DNA of 64,000 nucleotides from Paenibacillus pabuli NBRC 13638 (GTDB taxonomy: Bacteria > Bacillota > Bacilli > Paenibacillales > Paenibacillaceae). The position numbers and the translations under genes are program-made. The notes below the pieces were generated by a model. It saw only the letters and a list, made by a program, of their open reading frames with translations, did not search any database and was not told the origin of the DNA. How positions within the stretch are numbered: the first letter of the stretch is position 1; every line of letters begins with the position of its first letter. Of the stretch, positions 18,394 through 28,030 are shown in pieces. The stretch covers positions 62,001 through 126,000 of the forward strand of contig NZ_BCNM01000021.1 in assembly GCF_001514495.1 (NCBI RefSeq), given 5' to 3'.

Positions 18394-18459
18394 GTTATTT
18401 CTGCCCTCTACGTTCTTTGTGAATCTCAAAGGTTCAAACAATACGTTCATTCTATATGA

Positions 18460-20067
18460 TTATTTTTTAAAGATTTTAGACAGATCTTCAAGCATCACGA
18501 CTGGTTTCGGATTTGCATCTTCAACGCCGCCGTATGTGTTATCCACAGCCACTACAGCTTTCGTGTAGGCGATTGGGTATACCGTCATTTCGTTTGCTAC
18601 GGTTTGTTGGATTTGTTTGTACAAATCACCACGTTTGGTTTCGTCAATCTCAACGGCTGCTTCACTCCACAGCTTGTCGAAATCAGCATTTTTGTAATGC
18701 GAGTAGTTGTATGCCGCATCACTCAGGAAGAGAGATTTATACGCATCTGGCTCATAACCCATGATATAACCGCCAAAGGACAATTCGAAGTCTGTATTGT
18801 TCATGTCCAGTGTACGGTTACCATACGCCGTTCCATCCATCGGCAGCAATTCCACTTCAATACCAACGTCTTTCAGCTTTTGCTGAATGTACAGCGCTTG
18901 GCTTGTTTGTGGTTTGTTGGTGTTTGTGTAAGCCAGACGCAACTTCAGGTTGCTTACGCCTGCATCAGCCAGCAATTGTTTTGCTTTTTCCAGGTTGTAG
19001 TCGTACTTCTCGACATCATCCGTTTGGTACAACGTGTCCGGTGTCAGAATCGACGGAGCCGGTTCAGCAAAATCAGCTGAGGAATACGAAGCGGTAATCA
19101 GTTCATTTTTATCCAAAGCATATGCAATGGCTTGACGAACTTCTTTCTTTTGCATCGAAGGCACGTTCAGGTTGAACACCATGTATTGCAAGCGGCCTTC
19201 CGGGTAAGTCAGCATGTTGAATTTGCCTGTGTCATTCAATTTGTTGTAATCCTGTGTGTCGACCATACGCATTTGAATTTCGCCATTTTGCAAAGCCAGG
19301 TTCGCTGCATTTGGATCTTTCGCTACACGATACGTCACACTATCCAGATGAGCTTTGCCTGCAAAGTAATCATCAAAACGTTCCAGTGTTACGTATTCGC
19401 CCGGACGGTATTCCTTGAACTTGAACGGACCGGAACCGATCGGGTTGTTATTTTTATCGCTTTTCTCAATATCGGCTTCGCCTTCAAAAATGTGTTTGGG
19501 AATTGGATAGAAAGAAACCAATGCTCCTTCAAAAGCAGCTGACACTTCCGGCAATTTAAATTCCACCGTCAGGTCATCGATCTTGGTTACTTTCACCGGT
19601 TTGCCATCAAAAACATACTGACTGCGGGAAGAACTATGCTGTTTCTCATCCAGAATGCTATCCATTGTGAACACGATATCATCCGCTGTCAAAGGCTGTC
19701 CGTCATGCCATTTCAGGCCGTCTTTCAACTTCAACGTATACGTCAGATGATCATCAGAAAAGCTGTCGCTGTCTGCGAGCACATACGTTTTTTTGCCATC
19801 ATTCACATTGAACAGTGGAGCATATAAGGATTGATCAATCGTCAACGTTACACGGTCACCCGCATAAATCGGATTCATCACTTTAGGGTCATCCTGAACA
19901 GCAATAATGATGCTGCCGCCGTCTTTCGGTTGACCATCATCTGTAGTTGCTGTGTTTTCTCCGGTATTAGACGAAGAATTTGTTGCGTCACCGCTGCTTC
20001 CACATGCACTCATGATCGCTACGACCAGAACCAGCATCAATGACAGCCACATTTTTTTTGATTTCAT
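18460..20067 (-). CDS. Peptide ABC transporter substrate-binding lipoprotein (SBP family 5)
   Basis: A 535-residue extracytoplasmic binding protein. The signal peptide ends in a lipobox with Cys22 (IMSAC), followed by a Ser/Asn/Thr-rich linker. The mature part begins GGSIIIAVQDDPKVMNPIY and contains YTLKLKDGLKWHDGQPLTADD, the hallmark of family 5 (OppA, DppA, AppA). First gene of the operon, ahead of two permeases and two ATPases. Ligand could be di- or oligopeptides; nickel-type binding proteins belong to the same family and are not excluded. Confidence 0.93.
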   Translation of the reverse strand: MKSKKMWLSLMLVLVVAIMSACGSSGDATNSSSNTGENTATTDDGQPKDGGSIIIAVQDDPKVMNPIYAGDRVTLTIDQSLYAPLFNVNDGKKTYVLADSDSFSDDHLTYTLKLKDGLKWHDGQPLTADDIVFTMDSILDEKQHSSSRSQYVFDGKPVKVTKIDDLTVEFKLPEVSAAFEGALVSFYPIPKHIFEGEADIEKSDKNNNPIGSGPFKFKEYRPGEYVTLERFDDYFAGKAHLDSVTYRVAKDPNAANLALQNGEIQMRMVDTQDYNKLNDTGKFNMLTYPEGRLQYMVFNLNVPSMQKKEVRQAIAYALDKNELITASYSSADFAEPAPSILTPDTLYQTDDVEKYDYNLEKAKQLLADAGVSNLKLRLAYTNTNKPQTSQALYIQQKLKDVGIEVELLPMDGTAYGNRTLDMNNTDFELSFGGYIMGYEPDAYKSLFLSDAAYNYSHYKNADFDKLWSEAAVEIDETKRGDLYKQIQQTVANEMTVYPIAYTKAVVAVDNTYGGVEDANPKPVVMLEDLSKIFKK

Positions 20068-20197
20068 TATGATATTTCCCCTCGCTGTAATTTAACGTTC
20101 TTTTAGATAGTATAGGCAAGGATTCGACAAATTGCAACGATTTTTTCCAACTTAACCTATCGGGTTTAAATGAAATAACATCTTAGTCTATAAATGC

Positions 20198-20238
20198 AAA
20201 AAACCTCCAGCTCACTTTGTATCGTGAAATGAAGGTTT
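20198..20238 (-). terminator. Terminator downstream of the sulfate transport operon
   Basis: On the minus strand AAACCTTCATTTCAC pairs imperfectly with GTGAGCTGGAGGTTT, followed by a T run. It lies about 50 bases after the sbp stop. The rest of 20068-20289 should hold the peptide-operon promoter. Confidence 0.7.
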
Positions 20239-20289
20239 GGGTCATCATTTTATCGTTGAAATTCAATAACCGAGTGATCGTTGTATCGT

Positions 20290-21348
20290 TTATAATCCAG
20301 CCAACACCTGGTACCATACGCCTCGTTTGGAGTACAGTGTACTGCGCACTTTATCCCATCCACCGAGGTAGTTAATATCGAACAGACCTTCAGGCGTTGG
20401 GAACGAGGATTTCGTCTCTGCAAACACTTCAGGGTCTACCGAACGGAAACCGTGCTTGGCAAAAATGCGCTGTGCTTCCGGCGTACGCAGATACGCTACA
20501 AAGGCCTCCGCCAATTCACGATTGCCATGCTTATCCGCATATTGGTCTACAACAACCGCCGGATTTTCAATCAGGATCGTATTTTTGGGAACCACGATGT
20601 CATAATGTACACCCTTGGCAATCCGGGCAAGCAATTCATTCTCATACGTGACGATTACATCCCCCACACCATATTCGAAAGCCGCCATGGAGGATCGACC
20701 ACTCTTATCCAGTGACTCGACGTTCTCATGTACTTTTTCCAAAAAGCCTTTAGCCACGGCGGGATCTTTCTTGCCTTGCTCCTCGGATAGCTTCAACCCT
20801 GCACCGTAGATGGCGTTAATATCCCATTGGGCTCCGCCCGACGTCTTCGGATTAGGATAGAGCACCTTAACCCCCGGCTTGGTCAAATCTTCAAAATCAC
20901 GAATCCCAAGCGGGTTGCCTGTTCTTGTGCCGAGAACAACAATCGAACGAGTGATCATGCCATCATTCGGTGCCTGCTTCCAATTGGAGCTGACCAGATC
21001 GGCTTTGACCAGCTTATCGATATCACTTTCCATCGCCAAAAGCGCAACATCGGCTTCGAATCCCCCAACGATGGCTCTTGCTTGTGTGCCGGAAGCTTCA
21101 TAGGATTCCTGAAAGTTAACGGTGTGCCCCGTCTTGGCTTTCCATTCCTCCTTGAATTTGGGTAGCAGCTCTCCAACAGCGTCTTTGGCTACACTGTAAG
21201 CACCGATAACCAGCGTATTGGATTGGTCGGCCGATAGCCCGCTCTGTTCGCTCGCATCCTCTTGCTTGCTGCATCCGACGGTCATGCAGACGAGCAGAAG
21301 CATGAGGACAACATATAAAGGTGTGTTTTTCTTCTTCCTCGTCTGCAT
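20290..21348 (-). CDS. sbp: Sulfate/thiosulfate ABC transporter substrate-binding lipoprotein
   Basis: A 352-residue binding protein with a lipobox at Cys26 (TVGC). The mature part has NFQESYEASGTQARAIVGG and VKVLYPNPKTSGGAQW, both characteristic of CysP/Sbp. The ATG at 21348 is chosen because GAGAGGTG lies six bases before it. It is the last gene of the operon, after cysT, cysW and cysA. Confidence 0.93.
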   Translation of the reverse strand: MQTRKKKNTPLYVVLMLLLVCMTVGCSKQEDASEQSGLSADQSNTLVIGAYSVAKDAVGELLPKFKEEWKAKTGHTVNFQESYEASGTQARAIVGGFEADVALLAMESDIDKLVKADLVSSNWKQAPNDGMITRSIVVLGTRTGNPLGIRDFEDLTKPGVKVLYPNPKTSGGAQWDINAIYGAGLKLSEEQGKKDPAVAKGFLEKVHENVESLDKSGRSSMAAFEYGVGDVIVTYENELLARIAKGVHYDIVVPKNTILIENPAVVVDQYADKHGNRELAEAFVAYLRTPEAQRIFAKHGFRSVDPEVFAETKSSFPTPEGLFDINYLGGWDKVRSTLYSKRGVWYQVLAGL

Positions 21349-21406
21349 GGGCAGCACCTCTCTCCAAAATTCTAGATCATGCCTTGAATGATTCACGTTC
21401 TTCTGA

Positions 21407-22471
21407 TCAGATGATGACCGGCATTGGGTCTTCCTTCAATCGGTTCTCCACAACCCAGCTATCGGAATCATTGAACAGATATGCCCGATGCACAAGTACC
21501 CGGATCTGCTGACCGACTTGCAAGGTTGTTTTCTCCAGGGAACGATACGTAATGAGTTTATGGCCCTCAACTTCCACTTCCACCATCCATTCACTTCCGC
21601 GGAAATGAAGGTGTTTGACGATACCCTTTTCAGTAGCAGACAACATGCTGAACTCATTTTTCAAACCGATCTCGATATACTCCGGCCGGATCAGCGCACG
21701 TGTGCGCTCCCCTTCCACTGCATGTTCGAAGCCCTTAAGCTGTGAAGCATCCTCCACAACGGTAGATTCCCCGATAAATGTGGCGACAAAAGGGGTCTCC
21801 GGGTTCTTGTATATATCCCATGGCGTGCCCTTCTGCTCCAACCGTCCTTGGCTGATAATCATGATTTCATCGGCAACTTCAATCGCCTCATCCTGGTCAT
21901 GGGTTACAAAAATCGAAGTGATGCCCACCCGCTCAATCAGCTCTCTGAGCCATGAACGCAGCTCCTGACGGATCTTGGCATCAATGGCGGCAAACGGTTC
22001 ATCCAGCAGCAGCAGCTGCGGCTCCGGGGCCAACGCTCTGGCAAAAGCGACACGCTGACGCTGTCCTCCAGACAACTGATGCGGATAACGCTGTTCGAAA
22101 CCTTTCAGCCCTGTTAATTCCACAAGCTCCATAACCCGATCACGGATCTGGGCTTTGGGTGTCTTTTTGACCTTGAGTCCAAAGGCGATATTATCAAATA
22201 CCGTCATATGTTTGAACAAGGCATAGTTCTGAAATACAAATCCGATTCCCCGCTCTTGCGGAGGCAGATGGTTTACGACTTTCCCATGAAAGCGAATCTC
22301 TCCGGAACCCGGATTCTCCAGACCCGCCAGCATACGCAGAATGGATGTTTTCCCACCTCCGCTGGGTCCCAGCAATCCGATCAGATGGCCTTTGGCAATA
22401 TCGAACGAGACATCTTTTACCGCATGAAAATCACCGAAATGTTTGTTCAGATCACGGACTTCCACATGCAT
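21407..22471 (-). CDS. cysA: Sulfate/thiosulfate ABC transporter ATP-binding protein CysA
   Basis: A 354-residue ATPase. Walker A is GPSGGGKTS, the signature is QLSGGQRQRVAFARAL, Walker B is LLLLDEPFAAID, and the H-loop is FVTHDQDEA. A C-terminal TOBE-type domain of about 110 residues follows, as in CysA. It starts one base after the cysW stop, so it is tightly coupled. Confidence 0.94.
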   Translation of the reverse strand: MHVEVRDLNKHFGDFHAVKDVSFDIAKGHLIGLLGPSGGGKTSILRMLAGLENPGSGEIRFHGKVVNHLPPQERGIGFVFQNYALFKHMTVFDNIAFGLKVKKTPKAQIRDRVMELVELTGLKGFEQRYPHQLSGGQRQRVAFARALAPEPQLLLLDEPFAAIDAKIRQELRSWLRELIERVGITSIFVTHDQDEAIEVADEIMIISQGRLEQKGTPWDIYKNPETPFVATFIGESTVVEDASQLKGFEHAVEGERTRALIRPEYIEIGLKNEFSMLSATEKGIVKHLHFRGSEWMVEVEVEGHKLITYRSLEKTTLQVGQQIRVLVHRAYLFNDSDSWVVENRLKEDPMPVII

Positions 22472-22472
22472 C

Positions 22473-23270
22473 TCAATGCACTTCCTTTCGCTTCTTGGCC
22501 CATTCCATCATAAGCAGCAGTCCGACAGAAAAGGTAACCAGTACCAATGCCACACCATTTGCGGCAGCTACGTTAAAATTCTCAACATCCTGATATACAA
22601 GCGTTGTTGCCGTCTGCGTTTTGTTCATAATGTTACCCGATACAACCAGCACTGCACCGAACTCCCCTAGCGAGCGGGCAACCGTCAACACAAGACCGTA
22701 CACAACTGCCCAGCGAATTGATGGCCAAGTAACACTCCAGAACGTTCTCCAGCCGTATGCACCAAGCGTGGACGCAGCTTCTTCCTGCTGAGATCCAAGC
22801 TCCTGCAGGACAGGCATCACCTCTCGGACCATCAGCGGAAATGTGACAAACAACGTTGCAATGACCATGCCCGGGAAGGCATACACCACATTGAATCCAA
22901 TCCCTTCAAAAAAAGCACCCATAATGCTGTTGGGACCGAGCAGCAACACAATCATCAATCCGCCAATGACTGGTGATACAGCATAGGGCAGATCCACGAT
23001 GCTGTTCAGCAGTCCTTTCACCCGATCACTCAGCCATCCGGCCCGAACCAGATAAATGGCCATCATAACGCCAAACAATGTATTTAGCAGCGTGACGACA
23101 AGTACAACAAGCCCTGTCATCATCAAGGCATGCAGCGCTTCAGGACGCAGCAGCCCTTTCAGGAATCCTCCTGCACCGTCTTCAAATGCACCAATAAAAA
23201 TACGTCCAAGCGGGATGATCAGCAGTACAACAAACACCGCAAACGTCAGTCCGATTAATAGTCGCCTCAT
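22473..23270 (-). CDS. cysW: Sulfate ABC transporter permease CysW
   Basis: A 265-residue permease with six membrane spans and the EAA loop EEAASTLGAYGWRTFWSVTW. Its start overlaps the end of cysT by four bases, and cysA follows directly. Paired with CysT it forms the membrane channel. Confidence 0.93.
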   Translation of the reverse strand: MRRLLIGLTFAVFVVLLIIPLGRIFIGAFEDGAGGFLKGLLRPEALHALMMTGLVVLVVTLLNTLFGVMMAIYLVRAGWLSDRVKGLLNSIVDLPYAVSPVIGGLMIVLLLGPNSIMGAFFEGIGFNVVYAFPGMVIATLFVTFPLMVREVMPVLQELGSQQEEAASTLGAYGWRTFWSVTWPSIRWAVVYGLVLTVARSLGEFGAVLVVSGNIMNKTQTATTLVYQDVENFNVAAANGVALVLVTFSVGLLLMMEWAKKRKEVH

Positions 23271-24082
23271 CGTCTTCTCCCCCGCATCTGCACCAGATTA
23301 ATCAGCCAGAGGATCAGGAACGAGAGTGTTAAGAGCAGTACGGATACGGCAGCGGCCCCGGTTGGATTGTCACTTTCGATCTCGCCGTAAATAAATACGG
23401 AAGCCGTCAATGTTCTTCCCGGAATATTGCCTGCCACCAGCACAACAGCCCCAAATTCGGCCAGTGCTCTGGAGAATGCCAGCATCCCACCACTAATCAT
23501 GCCCGGAGCCATGGACGGAAGAATGACCTGCCTGAACGTGCGCGCCTTCGACGCACCCATCGTGTAGGATGCTTCTTCCTCCGAAGGATCGATCTCTTCG
23601 AGTAAAGGCTGCACCGCACGAATAACAAAAGGAAACGTAACAAAGGTCATCGCGATCACAATTGCAGGCTGGTGAAATACAATTTCAAACCCCATGGATT
23701 CCGCCAGTTTCCCAATGGCACTGACCGGACCCAGGAGCAGCATGATCATCAGTCCACCAACAGCTGTTGGCAGTGCGAAAGGAAGATCTACCAGACTGTT
23801 CAGGAATGACCTTCCAAAAAATCGATAACGTGTCAGCACCCAGGCGATCATGGTTCCCAGAACGACATTAATCACGGTGGCTATAACGGCCAGCCGGATA
23901 GTTAATAACACAGCTTTCCATGCGATCGGGTCCATAATGCTCTGGATAAAGTTGCTCCATCCTTCAGAGAAGGAATTGACGTACACACCGATGATTGGAA
24001 GTACAATGAGTACGATAAAATATAACAATACGGTACTGCGGAATCCCCAAGTCCATCCCTTGTGACGAAGAACGGTATTCAT
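23267..24082 (-). CDS. cysT: Sulfate ABC transporter permease CysT
   Basis: A 271-residue permease with six spans. The EAA loop is EEASYTMGASKARTFRQVIL, and VDLPFALPTAVGG is typical of CysT/CysU. First gene of the cysTWA-sbp operon, so the regulatory region is in the spacer beyond 24082. Confidence 0.93.
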   Translation of the reverse strand: MNTVLRHKGWTWGFRSTVLLYFIVLIVLPIIGVYVNSFSEGWSNFIQSIMDPIAWKAVLLTIRLAVIATVINVVLGTMIAWVLTRYRFFGRSFLNSLVDLPFALPTAVGGLMIMLLLGPVSAIGKLAESMGFEIVFHQPAIVIAMTFVTFPFVIRAVQPLLEEIDPSEEEASYTMGASKARTFRQVILPSMAPGMISGGMLAFSRALAEFGAVVLVAGNIPGRTLTASVFIYGEIESDNPTGAAAVSVLLLTLSFLILWLINLVQMRGRRR

Positions 24083-24217
24083 TGCTGCATTCCCTCCCAG
24101 CCTCCGGTTCTATGTCCGGTCGGCAGTCTCCCTGTTTTCATACAACCTTTTTCCTAAGTTGGATTTTATTACTTTAACATTATTCCCATTAGTCTACTTG
24201 GTTTTTGCTTATCTGAT

Positions 24218-24247
24218 ACTTTACCAGTTTGCAGTGCTAATCGTCAA
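24218..24247 (-). promoter_or_regulatory. Putative promoter of the sulfate operon
   Basis: On the minus strand TTGACG and TAAAGT are separated by 18 bases, about 140 bases before cysT. No SAM riboswitch is visible in the leader. The leader is AT-rich and could hold a CymR or CysL-type site, but I cannot identify one. Confidence 0.4.
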
Positions 24248-24312
24248 TGCTTTTATTGAATAAATCGGGGCTTATATGAGATGGATTTCCTAAAAAACAC
24301 ATTCATACTACG

Positions 24313-24452
24313 CGGCCAGAACGACCTTCCGATCGCTGTTATCCCAAATCTCTTTGACCCTTTATCAAATTTTAAATGCGTTGATAACGGCAAAGCATAT
24401 GCTTCGGAAGCAGCATTTTTAACAGAAAGCTTTTATCTCTCGCTTATTCTTG
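24313..24452 (+). repeat. Dispersed intergenic repeat, copy C
   Basis: It shares CCTTCCGATCGCTGTTA with copy B, then diverged GATTTCTTTGATTCC-like and GTTGATAACG blocks, AAGCATATGCTTC, and CAGAAAGCTTTT. It lies in the 458-base gap between cysT and yjbQ. The remainder of that gap holds the cysT promoter candidate and no gene. Confidence 0.7.
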
Positions 24453-24540
24453 ATTCCAGCTTCCATAGGTGGTTTGTTTGGAACGTAGTGGTTAAGGTAC
24501 AATTTAGGGGACAAATTTGAGACAAAAGGAGTGGTGTAGC

Positions 24541-24942
24541 ATGTTATATACAAAAAATGTATCAACATCCCGACGGGATGAAATGAAAGATATTACGCGG
24601 GAGGTAGAGCAGGTCGTCCGTGACAGTGGTATGCAGCATGGAACTGTATTGATTTATTGTCCACATACAACAGCAGGCATTGCCATTAATGAAAATGCAG
24701 ACCCCGACGTCAAGCATGACGTACTTCTTCGCCTGAACGAAGTCTTTCCTTGGGAGCATCCTGAATATCGGCATGCGGAGGGGAATACGGCTTCTCACCT
24801 GAAATCAATCACAACCGGACCCTCACAGACGGTGATTATACATGAGGGCAGATTACTGCTTGGCAGATGGCAGGGGATTTATTTTTGCGAATTCGATGGC
24901 CCACGTCAGCGGGAATATTTTCTTAAACTTATGGAAGGTTAG
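24541..24942 (+). CDS. yjbQ: YjbQ/UPF0047 family protein
   Basis: A 133-residue small beta-rich protein. The family signature IYCPHTTAGIAINENADPDV is at about residues 37-56, and the second histidine motif and the C-terminal RWQGIYFCEFDGPR block are intact. Some members show weak thiamin-phosphate synthase activity, but the physiological role is unsettled. AAAGGAG nine to ten bases before the ATG fixes the start. Monocistronic, with a terminator after it. Confidence 0.9.
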   Translation: MLYTKNVSTSRRDEMKDITREVEQVVRDSGMQHGTVLIYCPHTTAGIAINENADPDVKHDVLLRLNEVFPWEHPEYRHAEGNTASHLKSITTGPSQTVIIHEGRLLLGRWQGIYFCEFDGPRQREYFLKLMEG

Positions 24943-24948
24943 AAACAA

Positions 24949-24995
24949 AAACAGGCGGTCCACCCTATTTCAGGATGTGATCCGCCTGTCTTGGT
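24949..24995. terminator. Bidirectional terminator between yjbQ and the TetR gene
   Basis: ACAGGCGG (24951-24958) pairs with CCGCCTGT (24982-24989). The minus side has TTTTTGTTTC and the plus side a looser T-rich tail. Confidence 0.75.
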
Positions 24996-25090
24996 CTTCT
25001 TTACGAAAAAACTTTCGCAAGACAACGTTATAAAGAATTAATGTTATGACAAATCACCGCCCTGAAGTATAGGAGTGCGACAAAAGCGCC

Positions 25091-25693
25091 TTATTGGACG
25101 CCAGGCTGGTGTTGGAGATTGCGACAAAGCACTTTGACATGAGACAATGCAGCCGACTCAATCTCTGCAAAGGTCAAACGGTCCTGAATATAATACGATA
25201 TGAATCCATGCATGGATAAAAAAAGCGTACGTGGTACACATTGAATATCTTCTTCCGTACAACCCTCTTCATTCATGTATTGCCGAATAATGGAGGCAAA
25301 CAATTCAAAGCATCTTCCTTGTTCCGTACGACAATATGATAGTAATTCTTCATCCCGAATCATGAACATGATCTCGTACTGATACGGGTTCTCCAGACCA
25401 AACCGGATAAACTCCATCATGATATGTTCTACCTTGCTCACGCCGCCCACGACTGGCCTGACCATGGCTTGCAGCAGCAAATGCCCCAGATGATTGAAAT
25501 CTTCAACCACGATGGCATAGAACAGCTCTGCCTTTTCCTTAAAATGATAATACAGCGACCCATGACTATAGCCCAGATGCTGGCCGATGCTTCGCATCGA
25601 AATGGCGCGGTATCCTTTGGTAATAAAAAGATGCCTCGCCGCCTCCAGTATCCGCTCCCTCGACAACTCCTGTTCGACTGCTCTTCTAGCCAT
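25091..25693 (-). CDS. TetR/AcrR family transcriptional regulator
   Basis: A 200-residue repressor-type protein. The N-terminal helix-turn-helix covers about residues 10-57 (RILEAARHLFITKGYRAISM, then GYSHGSLYYHFKEKAELF). The C-terminal ligand domain has no recognisable specificity. It starts five bases after the yigZ stop and is probably cotranscribed with it. Its target is not evident. Confidence 0.9.
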   Translation of the reverse strand: MARRAVEQELSRERILEAARHLFITKGYRAISMRSIGQHLGYSHGSLYYHFKEKAELFYAIVVEDFNHLGHLLLQAMVRPVVGGVSKVEHIMMEFIRFGLENPYQYEIMFMIRDEELLSYCRTEQGRCFELFASIIRQYMNEEGCTEEDIQCVPRTLFLSMHGFISYYIQDRLTFAEIESAALSHVKVLCRNLQHQPGVQ

Positions 25694-25698
25694 ATATT

Positions 25699-26331
25699 TT
25701 ATTCCCCTTCAATAAAATAAAGCCGCTGTCCCTCCGTGATCCGGGATTGCCCTTGCGTCAAATCTGTGATCCAGGCTACAAATGCCTCGGTTTCACTATC
25801 CGGCGGAAGACAAGTCAACGTAACCTTATCGGTGAATCCAGTTTCACCTGTACGGACTTCCCGGCTCCTTAATTCATTTTCCACTTTGCCCAGCCATGTG
25901 TAATCCAGTTCAACAAATACTTCACGATGCAGTACTTTGGTGATGGCTTTCCCCGCCTCAATGGCTGCAACTGCTCCATCCGTATAAGCGCGAATCAACC
26001 CACCTGCTCCAAGCATGATTCCTCCAAAGTAACGTGTAACCACAATAGCCACATTTTTCAATTGCTGATTTTTGATCACTTCAAGAATCGGTTTCCCGGC
26101 AGTTCCGCTAGGTTCGCCATCATCGGATTGCTTCTGGATCTCATCCCGCTCACCAATCACATACGCGGAGCAGTTATGAGTCGCATTCCAATGTTTTTTC
26201 TTGATTTCATCAATAAAAGCGTTGGCTTCCTCTTCCGTCGTGACCGGCATAATATGACCTATAAATCGCGACTTTTTGATTACAATTTCCAGATGGCCCG
26301 GTCCTCGAACCGTACGGTAACGTTCAATCAT
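25699..26331 (-). CDS. YigZ/IMPACT family protein
   Basis: A 210-residue protein with the UPF0029/IMPACT N-terminal domain (KKSRFIGHIMPV, then NATHNCSAYVIG and SDDGEPSGTAGKPILEVI) and the short C-terminal YigZ domain. Relatives modulate translation-related stress in eukaryotes; the bacterial role is unknown. The ATG at 26331 begins the conserved part, but its ribosome site (GGATAGGG) is very close, so the start is not certain. Confidence 0.88.
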   Translation of the reverse strand: MIERYRTVRGPGHLEIVIKKSRFIGHIMPVTTEEEANAFIDEIKKKHWNATHNCSAYVIGERDEIQKQSDDGEPSGTAGKPILEVIKNQQLKNVAIVVTRYFGGIMLGAGGLIRAYTDGAVAAIEAGKAITKVLHREVFVELDYTWLGKVENELRSREVRTGETGFTDKVTLTCLPPDSETEAFVAWITDLTQGQSRITEGQRLYFIEGE

Positions 26332-26410
26332 CCCTATCCAACTTTCCAATTTGATCCATTTTACAAGAAAGCAGTTCCCCACGCGGACGTGGACGAACTG
26401 CCTTGGTTTA

Positions 26411-26443
26411 AACATTGGGAATCATTGCTTCACAATGACTCCC
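26411..26443 (-). terminator. Weak hairpin after pgi
   Basis: On the minus strand GGGGAGTCATTG pairs with CAATGATTCCC, followed by AATGTTT. The T run is short, so termination is uncertain. Confidence 0.4.
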
Positions 26444-26489
26444 CATGTAATTACATTACTTTATTTAACTATATGAGCAGACCGAAGAG

Positions 26490-27845
26490 TTATTCGGAAA
26501 GTCTCGCTTCCAGTGCTGCTTTCTCTTCTTCAAAACCTGGTTTGCCCAGCAAAGCGAACATATTTTTCTTGTAAGCTTCCACACCTGGTTGGTCAAATGG
26601 ATTGACGCCGAGCAGGTAACCACTAATGCCGCATGCTTTTTCAAAGAAGTATACCAGATATCCGAAAGAATATGGAGACATATCCGGAATGTTCACAATC
26701 AGGTTTGGCACTTGGCCATCTGTGTGTGCAAGCAGTGTTCCTTGGAATGCTTTTTTGTTAACAAAGTCCATCGTTTTACCTTCCAGGAAATTCAGGCCAT
26801 CCAGATCATCCGGATCAGCTTCGATGGAGATATGCTCCGATACTTCAGCAACCTGAATCACGGTTTCGAAGATGTTCCGGCTGCCCTCTTGAATGAATTG
26901 ACCCATGGAGTGCAAGTCAGTCGAGAAATCAACGGATGCAGGATAGATACCTTTATAGTCTTTACCTTCACTCTCTCCGTACAGCTGTTTCCACCACTCG
27001 GATACAAAGTGCAGGGATGGCTCGTAGTTCACGAGAATTTCTGTTCCTTTACCTTTACGATACAATGCGTTACGAACAGCTGCATATTGATACGCTTCGT
27101 TCTCGGCTACGTTCGGGTTGCTGTATTCTTTGGAAGCATCCGCCGCACCTTGCATCATTTCTTCGATGCTGATGCCAGCTGCTGCGATTGGCAGCAAACC
27201 TACAGCCGTCAGAACGGAGTAACGTCCACCTACATCATCCGGGATAATGAAGGATTCATAGCCTTCTTCATTCGCCAGTTTTTTCAGTGCACCGCGCTCT
27301 TTGTCTGTTGTTGCGTAGATACGTTTGCGAGCTTCTTCTTTACCGTATTTTTTCTCCAGTGCAGCACGGAAGATACGGAAAGCAATCGCTGGCTCTGTTG
27401 TTGTACCGGATTTGGAGATAACGTTAACGGAGAAGTCTTTGCCTTCAATCAGATCCAGCAAATGAGTTACATACGTGGAGCTGATGTTGTTTCCAGCAAA
27501 ATAGATTTCAGGCGTTTTGCGTTTATCTTTAGGCAGATTGTTGTAGAAAGAGTGCGTCAGCATCTCAATCGCTGCACGAGCACCAAGGTATGATCCACCG
27601 ATACCTATAACAATCAATACTTCAGAATCGCTTTGAATTTTGGCAGCCGCTTTTTGGATACGTGAAAACTCTTCTTTGTCATAAGCGGTAGGCAGGTCAA
27701 TCCAGCCCAGATAATCCGATCCTGTTCCCGTTCCGTTGTGGAGCTGCTCGTGAGCCAAACGAATCGGTTCAGCGAAATAGTCCACTTCATGCTGATTGAC
27801 GAATTGCAGGGCAGTGCTGTAGTCAAACTTCACTTTTTTTGCCAT
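26490..27845 (-). CDS. pgi: Glucose-6-phosphate isomerase
   Basis: A 451-residue glycolytic enzyme interconverting glucose-6-phosphate and fructose-6-phosphate, of the short Bacillus/Geobacillus type. Seen are [18 protein letters not shown], the SIS-domain [16 protein letters not shown] stretch and the C-terminal [18 protein letters not shown] signature. Length is normal. A strong codon bias and a short 5' spacer fit a highly expressed housekeeping gene. Confidence 0.96.
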   Translation of the reverse strand: MAKKVKFDYSTALQFVNQHEVDYFAEPIRLAHEQLHNGTGTGSDYLGWIDLPTAYDKEEFSRIQKAAAKIQSDSEVLIVIGIGGSYLGARAAIEMLTHSFYNNLPKDKRKTPEIYFAGNNISSTYVTHLLDLIEGKDFSVNVISKSGTTTEPAIAFRIFRAALEKKYGKEEARKRIYATTDKERGALKKLANEEGYESFIIPDDVGGRYSVLTAVGLLPIAAAGISIEEMMQGAADASKEYSNPNVAENEAYQYAAVRNALYRKGKGTEILVNYEPSLHFVSEWWKQLYGESEGKDYKGIYPASVDFSTDLHSMGQFIQEGSRNIFETVIQVAEVSEHISIEADPDDLDGLNFLEGKTMDFVNKKAFQGTLLAHTDGQVPNLIVNIPDMSPYSFGYLVYFFEKACGISGYLLGVNPFDQPGVEAYKKNMFALLGKPGFEEEKAALEARLSE

Positions 27846-27980
27846 GATCTATAAAACCTCCTGATATCGGTAGCATATTTTTTTCCGTTTTCCATTCTAA
27901 ACAACTTAGCCTAAGGATACTGCAAATCCTCGGGACTGACAAGCTTGCAGCCCGAACTTTGTCGTTAAAGTTCAAGAAGC

Positions 27981-28027
27981 AAAAAGGGTAAACCGAATCC
28001 GCATGTTGCGGTTCCGGTTACCCTTTT
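27981..28027. terminator. Strong terminator downstream of ppnP
   Basis: AAAAAGGGTAAACCG and CGGTTACCCTTTT form a long stem around an internal CCGCATGTTGCGG hairpin, with T runs on both strands. It sits four bases beyond the ppnP stop. Confidence 0.88.
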
Positions 28028-28030
28028 GTG

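Noticed and set aside
24083-24312. SAM (S-box) riboswitch before the sulfate operon
   Set aside because: None of the conserved S-box blocks are seen in the minus-strand leader; only AT-rich sequence and a promoter candidate.
26589-27593. 334-codon open frame on the plus strand opposite pgi
   Set aside because: The opposite strand encodes a complete glucose-6-phosphate isomerase. The plus frame reads as Cys/Phe-rich text with no motif and is an antisense shadow of biased codons.
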